Assembly: GCF_026340095.1 (NCBI RefSeq) | Contig: NZ_JAPEPO010000001.1 | Span: 3,316,501-3,380,500, forward strand | From: Streptomyces sp. NBC_01446 | GTDB taxonomy: Bacteria; Actinomycetota; Actinomycetes; Streptomycetales; Streptomycetaceae | DNA: 64,000 nucleotides | Reading direction: 5' to 3' | Shown here: positions 7,286-15,443 of the stretch, piece after piece | Layout of the letters: each line of letters opens with the position of its first letter | How positions within the stretch are numbered: the stretch's first letter is position 1 | Program-made: the position numbers and the translations under genes | Notes under the pieces: generated by a model | What the model was told of the DNA's origin: nothing | Databases searched by the model: none | What the model saw: the letters and a program-made list of their open reading frames with translations, nothing else

Positions 7286-8677
7286 ATGACAGATCACCAG
7301 CACGCCTCGACGGGAGCGCAGGCCGGGCAGCCGCAGGACGCGGTGTCCGGGCGCGGCTCCGGCGGTGCGTCCGCGCCGCCCGCACCGGGACAGGAGCCCG
7401 GCGTCCCCGCGCCGCCGGGCAGGTTCCGGCGCGACCGCCGGCACGGGACGCTGGGCGGTGTGTGCGCGGGCCTCGGCCGGCACTGCGACATGGATCCGGT
7501 GATCTTCCGGATCGGCCTCGCCGTGCTCGCCGCGACCGGCGGGCTCGGCCTGATCTTCTACGGCTTCGCCTGGCTCTTCGTCCCGTACGACGACGAAGAG
7601 GAGAACGAGGCGCGCAAGCTCCTCTCCGGCCGTGTGGACGGCCCGGCGCTGACGGCCGTGCTCTTCGCGCTCGTCGGCTGCGGCCTCTTCCTGTCCATGC
7701 TGAACAACGGCGGGGTGCTCACATTCGCCGCCGTCCTCGCCCTGCTCCTCGCGGGCGCGGGGTACTGGTCCCAGCAGCGCGGAGCGGCCGACCCCGACCC
7801 TCTGGCCGCGCAGACCGTGGCCGACGCGCCGCCCGAGGCCCAGGCACCGCCGGTCACCGGGGCGCCTTCCTGGTGGCGGGACCCGATAATCAAGGACGGC
7901 ACGCACGTCGGCGGGACCGGATACTTCTGGGGGCCCGACAGCGGCGTCGACATCCGTTACGAGCCCACGGCGCCCGCGCACCGTACGGTCTGGGGCCCTG
8001 ACGTCCCCTCCCACGGGCCGGAGAGCCGAGCGCCCAAGCAGCGCGGGCCGCGCTGGATCGGTGGCTGGACGTTCCTCCTCGCGCTGGCCGCGGGCTGCGC
8101 GGGCACCGCCGCGACGTGGCACGGACACCCGCTCGGCACGGCTCTCCAGGCCGGTCTCGCGTGTGCGCTCGTCGTCTTCGGCCTGGGCATCGCGCTCAGC
8201 GCGTTCGTCGGGCGGACCGGCGCCGGCTCGATCGTCCTCGCGGTCGTCACGGCCGGACTCCTCTCCGCGTCCGCCGTGCTCCCCTCCAACATCACCACCC
8301 ACTGGGTGCGCACCGACTGGACCCCGGCCTCCGTCGCCCAGGTCGCGCCGAGATACGAGCTCGGGACGGGCGTCGGCACGCTGGATCTGAGCGGGATCGA
8401 CGTCGGCAAGGGCAAGACACTGACGACGAGAGCGGAGGTCGGGGCGGGGCAGCTCAAGGTCGTCGTACCGAAGGACGCGACGGTCGTGCTGCGGGCCGAG
8501 GTGGGCCTCGGTGACATCCGGCTGCCGGACGAAAAGACACAGGACGTGGACATCCGTCCGGGACAGGAGCAAAGGATGACCCTCGTACCTCCGGTGGGCA
8601 GCAAGGACGGCGGCACGGTCGAGCTGCGGCTCGAAGTCGGTGTCGGACAGGCGGAGGTGGCCCGTGCCACGTCATGA
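7286..8677 (+). CDS. PspC-domain membrane protein with LiaF-like C-terminus
   Basis: 463 residues. A Pro/Ala/Gly-rich cytosolic start of ~45 residues leads to a PspC domain (about 50-110; RDRRHGTLGGVCAGLGRH) and several transmembrane helices between about 125 and 340. The C-terminal ~120 residues form a beta-rich region with repeated motifs (RAEVGAGQLKVVVPKD, RAEVGLGDIRLP, RLEVGVGQAEV) typical of the LiaF/toastrack-like fold. In Bacillus, LiaF inhibits the LiaS kinase; by analogy this protein probably controls the divergent PspC kinase, which is inference. The ATG at 7286 is chosen because the upstream in-frame sequence overlaps the kinase gene. It overlaps the next small gene by 14 bases. 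Confidence 0.82.
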   Translation: MTDHQHASTGAQAGQPQDAVSGRGSGGASAPPAPGQEPGVPAPPGRFRRDRRHGTLGGVCAGLGRHCDMDPVIFRIGLAVLAATGGLGLIFYGFAWLFVPYDDEEENEARKLLSGRVDGPALTAVLFALVGCGLFLSMLNNGGVLTFAAVLALLLAGAGYWSQQRGAADPDPLAAQTVADAPPEAQAPPVTGAPSWWRDPIIKDGTHVGGTGYFWGPDSGVDIRYEPTAPAHRTVWGPDVPSHGPESRAPKQRGPRWIGGWTFLLALAAGCAGTAATWHGHPLGTALQAGLACALVVFGLGIALSAFVGRTGAGSIVLAVVTAGLLSASAVLPSNITTHWVRTDWTPASVAQVAPRYELGTGVGTLDLSGIDVGKGKTLTTRAEVGAGQLKVVVPKDATVVLRAEVGLGDIRLPDEKTQDVDIRPGQEQRMTLVPPVGSKDGGTVELRLEVGVGQAEVARATS

Positions 8678-8888
8678 GTTCCAGCCGGGAAAGCTGATCG
8701 CGGGCCTGTTCCTGACCGCGGCCGGAGCCCTTTATCTGGGCGACGCGCTGGGAAGCTGGGAGTTGCCGTGGTTCACGGTGATCCCCGTAGTCACCGCCGG
8801 CCTGCTCCTGGCCGGAGCAGCAGGCACGGCAACGTACGCGATCCGCCGCCGCCAAAGACCCCACGTAACGGATTCCGGCTCCCGGTAA
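8664..8888 (+). CDS. Small two-helix membrane protein, LiaI/DUF5668-like
   Basis: 74 residues, almost entirely two hydrophobic helices (about 9-28 and 33-53) with a polar Arg-rich tail. The pattern G-L-F-L-T-A-A-G-A-L-Y-L-G-D followed by W-F-T-V-I-P-V-V resembles the LiaI-LiaF-type transmembrane region. GTG 8664 is supported by GGAGG at 8653-8657. It overlaps the end of the PspC/LiaF-like gene and is certainly co-transcribed, which makes it the probable fourth member of the envelope-stress module. Confidence 0.75.
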   Translation: MPRHEFQPGKLIAGLFLTAAGALYLGDALGSWELPWFTVIPVVTAGLLLAGAAGTATYAIRRRQRPHVTDSGSR

Positions 8889-8910
8889 AGGGCGCGAGAG
8901 GCGCCGCGTA

Positions 8911-8975
8911 AGGGGCGCGGGGTCGCGGGGAACTGCGCGCCCAGCTCCACGCGCCCCGCGACCGAACTACAACAC
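8911..8975. repeat. Streptomyces-type dispersed palindromic intergenic element
   Basis: The sequence GGGGCGCGGGG(TCGCGG)GGAACTGCGCG, then a complementary arm, matches from memory an element scattered between genes in many Streptomyces genomes. The hairpin arms are 8921-8930 (GGTCGCGGGG) and 8954-8963 (CCCCGCGACC). It sits between two convergent genes and may serve as their terminator. A partial copy of the same start (GGTAAAGGGCGCG) overlaps the stop codon of the preceding gene. Confidence 0.6.
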
Positions 8976-9019
8976 GCGCCCCCAGAAAAAAGGACGCGTC
9001 GCCGCACACAAGGATCCCG

Positions 9020-9547
9020 TCAGCTCAGCCCACCCCGGGCCCGGCGCCGAGCCGCAAGAATCGCATCCACCGAGAACACCGACGCCCCCGCAAGCACCAG
9101 CGGCAGCCACGCCATCAGGTAGGCGAGATCGTTGCCCAGGTAATAGGGCTCGGTCGCCCAGCTCACCGTCAGCCACAGGCTCAGCGAGATCAGCATCCCG
9201 CCGACCGCGGCGAGCCGGGCGAGCAGACCGATCAACGTGCCGATGCCGACGGCCAGTTCACCGAAGGCGATCGCGTAGCCGAAGCCGGCCGGGTTCTTGA
9301 GCGCCAGGTCGACCATGGCGGGGATGGCGGAGATGTCCCGCACGCCGCGCATCTGCTCACCGATCGACCCCGATCCGGTGGCGTGGAAGAACGCGCTGTT
9401 GGTCAGTTTGTCGAGCCCCGCGTAGATGAAGGTGACGCCGAGGAAGATCCGCAAGGGAAGGAGTGCGAACCGTTGAGCGTTGTCCCGCCAGCTGCCTCTG
9501 CTGTTGACGTAACTGGTATGGGTGTCCGTCCGCATGCCATGAGCCAT
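9020..9547 (-). CDS. DoxX-family membrane protein
   Basis: 175 residues with four membrane segments (about 28-47, 82-100, 107-127 and 137-155). The first has the DoxX hallmark L-R-I-F-L-G-V-T-F-I-Y-A-G-L-D-K-L. DoxX-like proteins are poorly characterised; some take part in oxidative-stress complexes (with SodA and SseA in mycobacteria) or quinone-linked oxidation. The ATG at 9547 is taken; ATG 9535 (MRTDT) is equally possible. Single gene with its own promoter region at 9548-9672. Confidence 0.82.
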   Translation of the reverse strand: MAHGMRTDTHTSYVNSRGSWRDNAQRFALLPLRIFLGVTFIYAGLDKLTNSAFFHATGSGSIGEQMRGVRDISAIPAMVDLALKNPAGFGYAIAFGELAVGIGTLIGLLARLAAVGGMLISLSLWLTVSWATEPYYLGNDLAYLMAWLPLVLAGASVFSVDAILAARRRARGGLS

Positions 9548-9672
9548 CGCTCGTCCGCCGCCTCTCGCGCCCGCATCGGTGCCCGCAAAATTGCCCGTAC
9601 CCAGACCATACGTACGAGTGGACGTGACTGCTCAGTAACGTCTGGTCATTGCCGCAGGCCGGACGCGGGCGC

Positions 9673-10959
9673 TCAGTCCGCGACGTCGATCGCGCACCGG
9701 TTCGTCTCCACGCCCGCCGCGGTGACGACCTGGACGTCGACCCGGCCCGGCTCGACGTCCACGGGGACCGGGACCGTCAGGGCCGAGTCGGTGGGGTTGG
9801 TGAAGCCGCCCCGTACCGGGACGAGAGGTACGTGGACGTGCACGGGTCCGATGCGGACGACCATGCGGGCGAGCCGGTCCGCGGTGGCCGCGCCGGGCGG
9901 CACGAAGCCGGCTCCGCGGATCTCGATGTCGTCGCCGGTGCGGATCGGCGCGTCCAGGTCCCCGGCCTCACGGGACCGCACGACCGAAAGGATCACGGGC
10001 CGGCCGCCCTCCGCGTACTTGGCCGCGAGATACGCGGCCGCCGAGACCAGGACCAGCAGGGCGAGTCCCCAGGGAAGATCCGGCAGTTGTCCGGGGCGGC
10101 GGGCGAGGCGCACCGCGACGAACACCAGGGCGACGGCCGAGATCAGCACGTACTGGATGTCGGCGAAGGTGCCGCGTCCTGAGTCGTCGGTGAGCAGGTC
10201 GGCGGCGCGCGGCCGGTCCGCGCGCACCTTCTGCAGGCGCTGGCCGAGCACGCGCAGCCCCACGACCCGGCGCACCAGGACGGCGACCCCGCAGACGACG
10301 GCGAGGACGGTCACCACCCCGGCTCCCCGGGCCAGTTCGAGACCCGAGATCAGCGCGTCCCGTTCGCGGTGGCCGGAGGTGCCGGCCAACTCGCCCGCCA
10401 GGACAAGGACCGCGTAGACCACGACGAGGACCCAGCAGGCGGCGACGGCGCGGGAGGTGGACAGGCGGTTGTCCTCGCCGACGACCGGGGCGAGCACCCC
10501 GCCGGCCGCCCGGTGGGCGTAGGCCGCGCCGGTCAGGAGGCCGCCCACGACGACCGCCGCCAGCAGCCCGGCCGTGCGCGCCGTCGTCCAGCCCGCGCCG
10601 ATCGCCGTGAGCGCCTGCACGATCAGGAGCAGCGCGCACCCTCCCCACACCACGCCGACGGTGCGCGGCCACAGCCCCGCGAGCCACGCGTCACCCTCGG
10701 CGCGCCCGCGATCAGCCATGTCCCGCGCGGATTGCGTCAGTTCGTCCGAGACCCACTGGCGGGACGCGCCAGCCGAGTGCGCGACAGCGGCGGGCAGCCC
10801 CTGTCCGGCCGCCAGTTCGTCCCGCTTCGCGAGGAACGCGGCCACGGCCCTGCGGTGCCCTTCGCGCGCTCCGTGCGGGCAGTCGCCGCAGGTGCAGCCC
10901 CCGCTGTGCGTTCCCTCTCGCGCCTCCTGGACCGCCACCCGGTACGCCCGCCTTCCCAT
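9673..10959 (-). CDS. Membrane protein with Cys-rich start and IPT/TIG-like C-terminus, unknown function
   Basis: 428 residues from ATG 10959 (MGRRAYRV); a GTG/ATG ten codons further up (10989) is possible. Near the start is a cysteine cluster CTCGDCP, a potential metal site. A soluble helical part (to about 110) is followed by five or six hydrophobic helices (about 110-330), and the last ~90 residues look like an IPT/TIG-like beta-sandwich (GDDIEIRGAGFVPPG). I do not recognise the whole architecture. It stands alone between DoxX and the class II aldolase-like gene, both on the same strand. Confidence 0.6.
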   Translation of the reverse strand: MGRRAYRVAVQEAREGTHSGGCTCGDCPHGAREGHRRAVAAFLAKRDELAAGQGLPAAVAHSAGASRQWVSDELTQSARDMADRGRAEGDAWLAGLWPRTVGVVWGGCALLLIVQALTAIGAGWTTARTAGLLAAVVVGGLLTGAAYAHRAAGGVLAPVVGEDNRLSTSRAVAACWVLVVVYAVLVLAGELAGTSGHRERDALISGLELARGAGVVTVLAVVCGVAVLVRRVVGLRVLGQRLQKVRADRPRAADLLTDDSGRGTFADIQYVLISAVALVFVAVRLARRPGQLPDLPWGLALLVLVSAAAYLAAKYAEGGRPVILSVVRSREAGDLDAPIRTGDDIEIRGAGFVPPGAATADRLARMVVRIGPVHVHVPLVPVRGGFTNPTDSALTVPVPVDVEPGRVDVQVVTAAGVETNRCAIDVAD

Positions 10960-11111
10960 CCGGAGCCCGCCCGACCCGAACGGCCGCACGTCAACTTCCG
11001 TGTAATGACTGGGAATTGTGCCGTACGCAAGGCCGTCCAGGGCCGCCAGGTCCGGTCAGAGGGGGTGAACGGTGAACGCCGGTGTTGACCCCCGAGGCCA
11101 CAGCCCCGTGC

Positions 11112-11903
11112 TCAGGACAGCAGATCCGGCTCCGCGCTGCTGATGTCCTGCCACAGGGGCTGATGGTTGATCCACGCGACCAGGTCGCCGCCCAGTTGCT
11201 CCCGGGTCGACACGGCCTTGCGGTGGTCGATCAGGATCGGTCGGCCCGCGGCCCGCGCGGCGAGCTGCACCTGACAGGAGCGCTCCATCGACAGGAACCA
11301 CCACGCGGCCGAGTCGACGGAGCCGCCCACGGTGAGCAGCCCGTGGTTGCGCAGGATGAGCGCCTTGTTCGAGCTGAGCGCGGCCGCGATCCGCCGCCCC
11401 TCGTCCGGGTCCACGGCCACGCCGGTGTATTCGTCGAGCAGCGCGTGATCCTCGTAGAAGGCGCACGCCTCCTGGGTGATCGGGTCGATCAGCTCGCCCA
11501 GCGTGGACAGGGCCCGCCCGTACAGCGAGTGGCAGTGCGCGACGGCGACGACGTCGGGCCGCGCCCGGTGGACCTCGGCGTGGACGGTGAACGCGGCCTG
11601 GTTCACATGGCGGCGGCCCTCGACGACCTGCCCGTCCCCGTTGGCGAGGACCAGGTCGGACACGGTGACGTGCTTGAACGGCATCCCGAACGGGTTCACC
11701 CAGTAGCAGTCGTCGTACTCCGGGTCCCGCGCCGTGATGTGCCCCGACACCCCGTCCTCGTAGCCGAGACGCCCGAAGATGCGCAGCGCGCCCGCGAGCC
11801 GCTCCTTGCGGTGCCGGCGCTCGCCGGCCGGGGAGTCGTGGATGGGGGGCATCGCGAACTGGAGGTGTTCGGTGGGTACCGGCGGGGGCGTCTGCGTGGA
11901 CAT
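11112..11903 (-). CDS. Class II aldolase/adducin-family protein
   Basis: 263 residues with the full class II aldolase fold. The zinc ligands are visible as H-C-H in AVAHCHSLYG and a third His in ILRNHGLL. The adducin-like start EGRRHVNQAAFTVHAEVHRARPD precedes them. Family members are fuculose- or ribulose-phosphate aldolases and epimerases; this longer type with an N-terminal region (F-G-R-L-G-Y-E-D-G-V-S-G-H-I-T) is usually annotated only as class II aldolase, and the substrate is unknown. The ATG at 11901-11903 follows GGAGGTAA at a good distance. Confidence 0.85.
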   Translation of the reverse strand: MSTQTPPPVPTEHLQFAMPPIHDSPAGERRHRKERLAGALRIFGRLGYEDGVSGHITARDPEYDDCYWVNPFGMPFKHVTVSDLVLANGDGQVVEGRRHVNQAAFTVHAEVHRARPDVVAVAHCHSLYGRALSTLGELIDPITQEACAFYEDHALLDEYTGVAVDPDEGRRIAAALSSNKALILRNHGLLTVGGSVDSAAWWFLSMERSCQVQLAARAAGRPILIDHRKAVSTREQLGGDLVAWINHQPLWQDISSAEPDLLS

Positions 11904-12020
11904 GGAGCGGAAGTTACCTCCGGGGAGCGCAGGAGGACAGAGGCGGGCGGTGAAGAGAGTGCGCCGAACTGCCGCTCATACCGGACAGCAGGTGTCGGGT
12001 ATCCGCGCCAGACTCGACGT

Positions 12021-12500
12021 ATGACGTCGAACTGGGCCACATTCACCGCGGCCGAACCGGACCTCGCCAAGACGGTCGAGGAGCGCTTCGGTCAGTTCCA
12101 GCACCACATCCTGGCGACCCTCCGCAGGGACGGTTCGCCGCGCACGAGCGGACTGGAGGTCCGGTTCCTGCGCGGGGAGTTCTGGCTCGGCATGATGCCG
12201 GGCTCGCTCAAGGCCCGCGATCTGCTCCGGGACCCTCGCTTCGGCGTCCAGGCCAACCCGGGCGACGGCACCGGCATGGGCGGCGGGGACGTACGGATCT
12301 CGGGCCGCGCGCTGCTCGTCGAGGACCCCGAGGTCATCGCCTCGTACACGGACTCGGTCCAGGTGCCCGACCCGGACGACTTCCACCTCTTCCGCACCGA
12401 GCTGACCGAGGTCACCCGCACCTTCATCGAGGACGACACCTACCTGGTCGTACAGGTGTGGAAGCCGGGCGAGCCGGTACGCACCGCCAAGCGCACCTGA
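12021..12500 (+). CDS. Pyridoxamine 5'-phosphate oxidase-fold protein
   Basis: 159 residues of the split-barrel flavin-binding family: the opening F-Q-H-H-I-L-A-T-L-R-R-D-G-S-P-R-T-S-G and the later G-D-V-R-I-S-G-R-A-L-L are typical. Proteins of this size in actinobacteria bind FMN or F420 and act as small oxidoreductases or as binding proteins. True PdxH is longer and has extra phosphate-binding residues not seen here. ATG 12021 is the start; it is divergent from the class II aldolase-like gene and convergent with guaA. Confidence 0.78.
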   Translation: MTSNWATFTAAEPDLAKTVEERFGQFQHHILATLRRDGSPRTSGLEVRFLRGEFWLGMMPGSLKARDLLRDPRFGVQANPGDGTGMGGGDVRISGRALLVEDPEVIASYTDSVQVPDPDDFHLFRTELTEVTRTFIEDDTYLVVQVWKPGEPVRTAKRT

Positions 12501-12551
12501 GCCCCGCGGCACGAAATGGGCACACGCTCAGGACACACGCGAAGGACACAC

Positions 12552-12596
12552 GTGAAGGCGCCGCCCCCTGCCTGCAGCAGTGGGCGGCGCCTTCAC
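12552..12596. terminator. Bidirectional terminator between the PPOX-like gene and guaA
   Basis: Perfect 15-bp stem, arms 12552-12566 and 12582-12596 (GTGAAGGCGCCGCCC and its complement), with a 15-base loop, lying between two convergent stop codons (12500 and 12616). Just upstream the 13-mer GGACACACGYGAA is tandemly repeated at 12531-12556. Confidence 0.85.
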
Positions 12597-12615
12597 ACAC
12601 GGTGTCGGGGAGCGA

Positions 12616-14202
12616 CTACTCCCACTCGATGGTGCCCGGCGGCTTGCTCGTCACGTCGAGCACGACGCGGTTGACGTCCGCGACCTCGTTCGTGATGCGG
12701 GTCGAGATCTTCGCCAGGACGTCGTACGGCATGCGCGTCCAGTCCGCCGTCATGGCGTCCTCGGAGGAGACGGGGCGCAGGACGATCGGGTGGCCGTAGG
12801 TGCGGCCGTCGCCCTGGACACCGACGCTGCGGACGTCCGCGAGCAGGACGACCGGGCACTGCCAGATGTCACGGTCGAGACCGGCCGCCGTCAGCTCCTC
12901 GCGGGCGATGGCGTCGGCCTCGCGCAGCAGGTCGAGCCGGTCCTTGGTGACCTCGCCGACGATGCGGATACCGAGGCCGGGGCCCGGGAACGGCTGGCGC
13001 TGGACGATGTCGTCCGGCAGGCCGAGCTCGGCGCCGACCATGCGCACCTCGTCCTTGAAGAGCTGGCGCAGCGGCTCGACGAGCGCGAACTCCAGGTCCT
13101 CGGGGAGGCCGCCCACGTTGTGGTGGGACTTGATGTTCGCCGTGCCGGTGCCGCCGCCGGACTCGACGACGTCCGGGTAGAGCGTGCCCTGGACGAGGAA
13201 CGCGACGTCCTCGCCGTCGGCCGCGCCCTCGGCCACGATCTCCGCCTGCGCCTGCTCGAAGACGCGGATGAACTCGCGGCCGATGATCTTCCGCTTGGTC
13301 TCCGGGTCGGAGACGCCGGCCAGTGCGTCGAGGAACCGCTGGCTCGCGTCGACGACCTTCAGGTTCGCGCCGGTCGAGGCGACGAACTCCTTCTCGACCT
13401 GCTCGGTCTCGCCCTTGCGCATCAGGCCGTGGTCGACGTACACGCAGGTCAGCTGCGAGCCGATGGCCTTCTGCACGAGGGCCGCGGCCACCGCGGAGTC
13501 GACGCCGCCGGACAGGCCGCAGATCGCGCGCTTCGTGCCGACCTGCTCGCGGATCGCGGCGACCTGCTCCTCGATCACGTTGCCCGTGGTCCAGGTCGGC
13601 TCGATGCCGGCGCCCCGGTAGAGGAAGTGCTCGAGGACCTGCTGGCCGTACGTGGAGTGCATGACCTCGGGGTGGTACTGCACGCCGTACAGCTTCTTCG
13701 CGTCGTTCTCGAAGGCCGCGACCGGCACGACGTCCGTGGACGCGGTGACGGTGAAGCCCTCGGGCGCGGCCGAGCAGGCGTCGCCGTGCGACATCCACAC
13801 GGGCTGCTCGGCCGGGGTGCCCTCGAAGAGGGTGGAGCCGGGGCGGGAGACGGTCAGCGGCGTGCGGCCGTACTCGCGGGCGCCGTTGTCGTCGACGGTG
13901 CCGCCGAGGGTCGTGGCCATCAGCTGGAAGCCGTAGCACATGCCGAAGACGGGGACGCCGGCCTCGAAGATGGCGCGGTCCAGGCGCGGGGCGCCCTCCG
14001 CGTACACGGACGAGGGGCCGCCGGAGAGGATGATCCCCTTCGGGTTCTTGGCGAGCATCTCCTCGACCGGCATGGTGCTCGGCACGATCTCGCTGTAGAC
14101 GCGGGCCTCGCGGACGCGGCGGGCGATGAGCTGGGCGTACTGCGCACCAAAGTCGACGACCAGAACGGTGTCAGGGGCGGCAGCGGGGGACGCTGATGGC
14201 AC
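12616..14202 (-). CDS. guaA: GMP synthase (glutamine-hydrolysing)
   Basis: 528 residues. GuaA converts XMP, glutamine and ATP to GMP, the last step of guanine nucleotide synthesis. The N-terminal class I amidotransferase domain (about 10-205) carries the nucleophile Cys in FGMCYGFQLM and the His/Glu pair in QYHPEV. It is followed by the ATP pyrophosphatase domain with the P-loop GLSGGVDSAV and the C-terminal dimerisation domain ending ...KPPGTIEWE, as usual. GTG 14202 is preferred because GGAAGG lies about nine bases upstream; the longer frame to 14229 adds nine unlikely residues. guaB and guaB3 lie ~23 kb away in the same window. Confidence 0.97.
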   Translation of the reverse strand: MPSASPAAAPDTVLVVDFGAQYAQLIARRVREARVYSEIVPSTMPVEEMLAKNPKGIILSGGPSSVYAEGAPRLDRAIFEAGVPVFGMCYGFQLMATTLGGTVDDNGAREYGRTPLTVSRPGSTLFEGTPAEQPVWMSHGDACSAAPEGFTVTASTDVVPVAAFENDAKKLYGVQYHPEVMHSTYGQQVLEHFLYRGAGIEPTWTTGNVIEEQVAAIREQVGTKRAICGLSGGVDSAVAAALVQKAIGSQLTCVYVDHGLMRKGETEQVEKEFVASTGANLKVVDASQRFLDALAGVSDPETKRKIIGREFIRVFEQAQAEIVAEGAADGEDVAFLVQGTLYPDVVESGGGTGTANIKSHHNVGGLPEDLEFALVEPLRQLFKDEVRMVGAELGLPDDIVQRQPFPGPGLGIRIVGEVTKDRLDLLREADAIAREELTAAGLDRDIWQCPVVLLADVRSVGVQGDGRTYGHPIVLRPVSSEDAMTADWTRMPYDVLAKISTRITNEVADVNRVVLDVTSKPPGTIEWE

Positions 14203-14335
14203 GGCGGCGGCCTTCCGGCGGTGGAACACGAGCAGGGGTCTGTATTTGTCGATTCTAACGGGCCCGCGAGGAGACTCTTCGTCTCATCCCACGGACGCGG
14301 TGGCCGGGGCCACTCATGCCGGGCATACTGGTCTT

Positions 14336-14410
14336 GTGACCAAGCACCGCATCGACTTCCTCTTTACCTATGGCAACCGGCCCGCCGGCTGCCATGGTCG
14401 AGCTGCTTGA
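14336..14410 (+). CDS. Putative leader peptide upstream of chorismate mutase
   Basis: A 24-codon frame from GTG 14336 to TGA 14408-14410 reads VTKHRIDFLFTYGNRPAG followed by six residues. It contains Phe, Phe and Tyr within five codons (D-F-L-F-T-Y), the end products of the chorismate mutase branch. A -10-like CATACT lies at 14324-14329, placing the transcript start at about the GTG, so the peptide would be translated from a leaderless mRNA. A 12-bp GC-rich hairpin follows 24 bases after the stop. This is the layout of a classical ribosome-mediated attenuator. It is inference: alternative pairing could not be computed. Confidence 0.42.
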   Translation: MTKHRIDFLFTYGNRPAGCHGRAA

Positions 14411-14433
14411 TCACCTGACAAGCGACTTACCGG

Positions 14434-14462
14434 GCGCCCCGGGCCGACAAGGCCCGGGGCGC
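14434..14462 (+). terminator. Attenuator-like hairpin in the chorismate mutase leader
   Basis: Perfect 12-bp stem GCGCCCCGGGCC / GGCCCGGGGCGC with a 5-base loop (GACAA), between the putative leader peptide and the chorismate mutase start at 14526. No strong T-run follows, as is common for high-GC terminators. Confidence 0.6.
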
Positions 14463-14525
14463 TCTGTCGTATCCGGTCCTTGCCGCTCCGGGACACCCGT
14501 CACCCATACGACGAGGAGCCCCAGA

Positions 14526-14843
14526 ATGACTGCCACCACGACCGCCATGAGCACCACCGCCACGACCACCGCCGAGAAGACCGGCGCCCGCACCTCCGAG
14601 GCCGCCGACGTGATCACCGGCGCCCGTGAGCGCGTCGACTCGCTCGACGACCGGATCATCGGCCTGATCCAGGAACGGATGGCCGTCTCGGCCGTCATCC
14701 AGGAGGCGCGGATCTCCTCGGGCGGGCGCCGCGTGAACCTGGCCCGCGAGATGGAGGTCCTCGGCCACTACAGGGACGCCCTCGGCAAGCCCGGCACCGG
14801 CCTCGCGATGACGCTCCTGGAGCTGTGCCGCGGCCGGGTCTGA
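14526..14843 (+). CDS. Chorismate mutase, monofunctional AroQ type
   Basis: 105 residues. After a Thr/Ala-rich start of ~25 residues comes a three-helix AroQ domain with the typical pattern R-E-R-V-D-S-L-D-D-R-I-I-G-L-I-Q-E-R-M. By family it converts chorismate to prephenate, the first committed step to Phe and Tyr. ATG 14526 follows GAGGAG at 14513-14518; a second ATG at 14547 would remove seven residues. The length (~80-residue domain) fits intracellular actinobacterial chorismate mutases. No signal peptide. The 190-base leader with a Phe/Tyr-rich short frame suggests attenuation by aromatic amino acids. Confidence 0.85.
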   Translation: MTATTTAMSTTATTTAEKTGARTSEAADVITGARERVDSLDDRIIGLIQERMAVSAVIQEARISSGGRRVNLAREMEVLGHYRDALGKPGTGLAMTLLELCRGRV

Positions 14844-15443
14844 GGCCTACGCGACGCACCCACGTTCGGATCCGCTCTCACCCGTACGGCGCGTGACCGG
14901 TGCGCGGCGCCCTTCGTTGGTCCCGATGTCCGTGCCAGCCAGGGGCGGGCCCGCTCAATCCACGCGTGGCTCCGCTGGAGCGATGAGACGTAGGGATCCA
15001 TGCCGTACGTCGTGGGACCTCACTCCAGCGTTTGTGACCGGACGGCAGGGGACAGCAGCCCGGTCACCCAAGAGAACGGCCGGTCCCGGGGACGCCCGGG
15101 GCCGGTCGGCCTCCCAGCAGAACCCTTCGCCCCTGTGGTCGAAACGGTCGGTCGAAACGGTTGCGCGCACGACAGACCCGCGAGCACGATGCGCAGGAAA
15201 CCCCACACCCCACAAAGCCCCAAGTCCCGGGCTGCACAAGTGAATTGCCGCAGGTCCGCCCCATCCGCGCGCCACCGCGCGCCGGGGTGGCGACCCCTGG
15301 CAGACCCGCACCAGCGGCGCAACCCCCCGGCGCCGCTCCCCGGCACCGACGCCGCCCTGACGTCGGTGCTGAAGGCGAAGGGCCCCGCGGACGCGTCCGC
15401 GGGGCCCTTCTCTGTGCCCACAAGCCGATCCGGACCGTGCGGA
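14844..15443. other. 600-bp region without a recognisable gene
   Basis: No open frame here has credible codon bias, a ribosome-binding site or a known motif. It contains an inverted repeat (15034-15041 against 15060-15067), a GC-rich stem around 15082-15112, a 12-bp tandem repeat GGTCGAAACGGT at 15137-15148 and 15150-15161, and the strong terminator at 15377. A small RNA or a decayed gene is possible. Confidence 0.5.
15377..15410. terminator. Terminator after the lipoprotein gene
   Basis: A perfect 34-bp palindrome (each arm 17 bases, starting GAAGGGCCCCGCGG) followed by TCT, 33 bases beyond the stop of the minus-strand lipoprotein gene. It can act in both directions. Confidence 0.85.

Noticed and set aside
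12580..14196. 538-codon plus-strand open frame opposite guaA
   Set aside because: It is a shadow of guaA created by high GC: the protein is Asp/Val/Arg-rich with no motif, and the opposite strand encodes an unmistakable GMP synthase.
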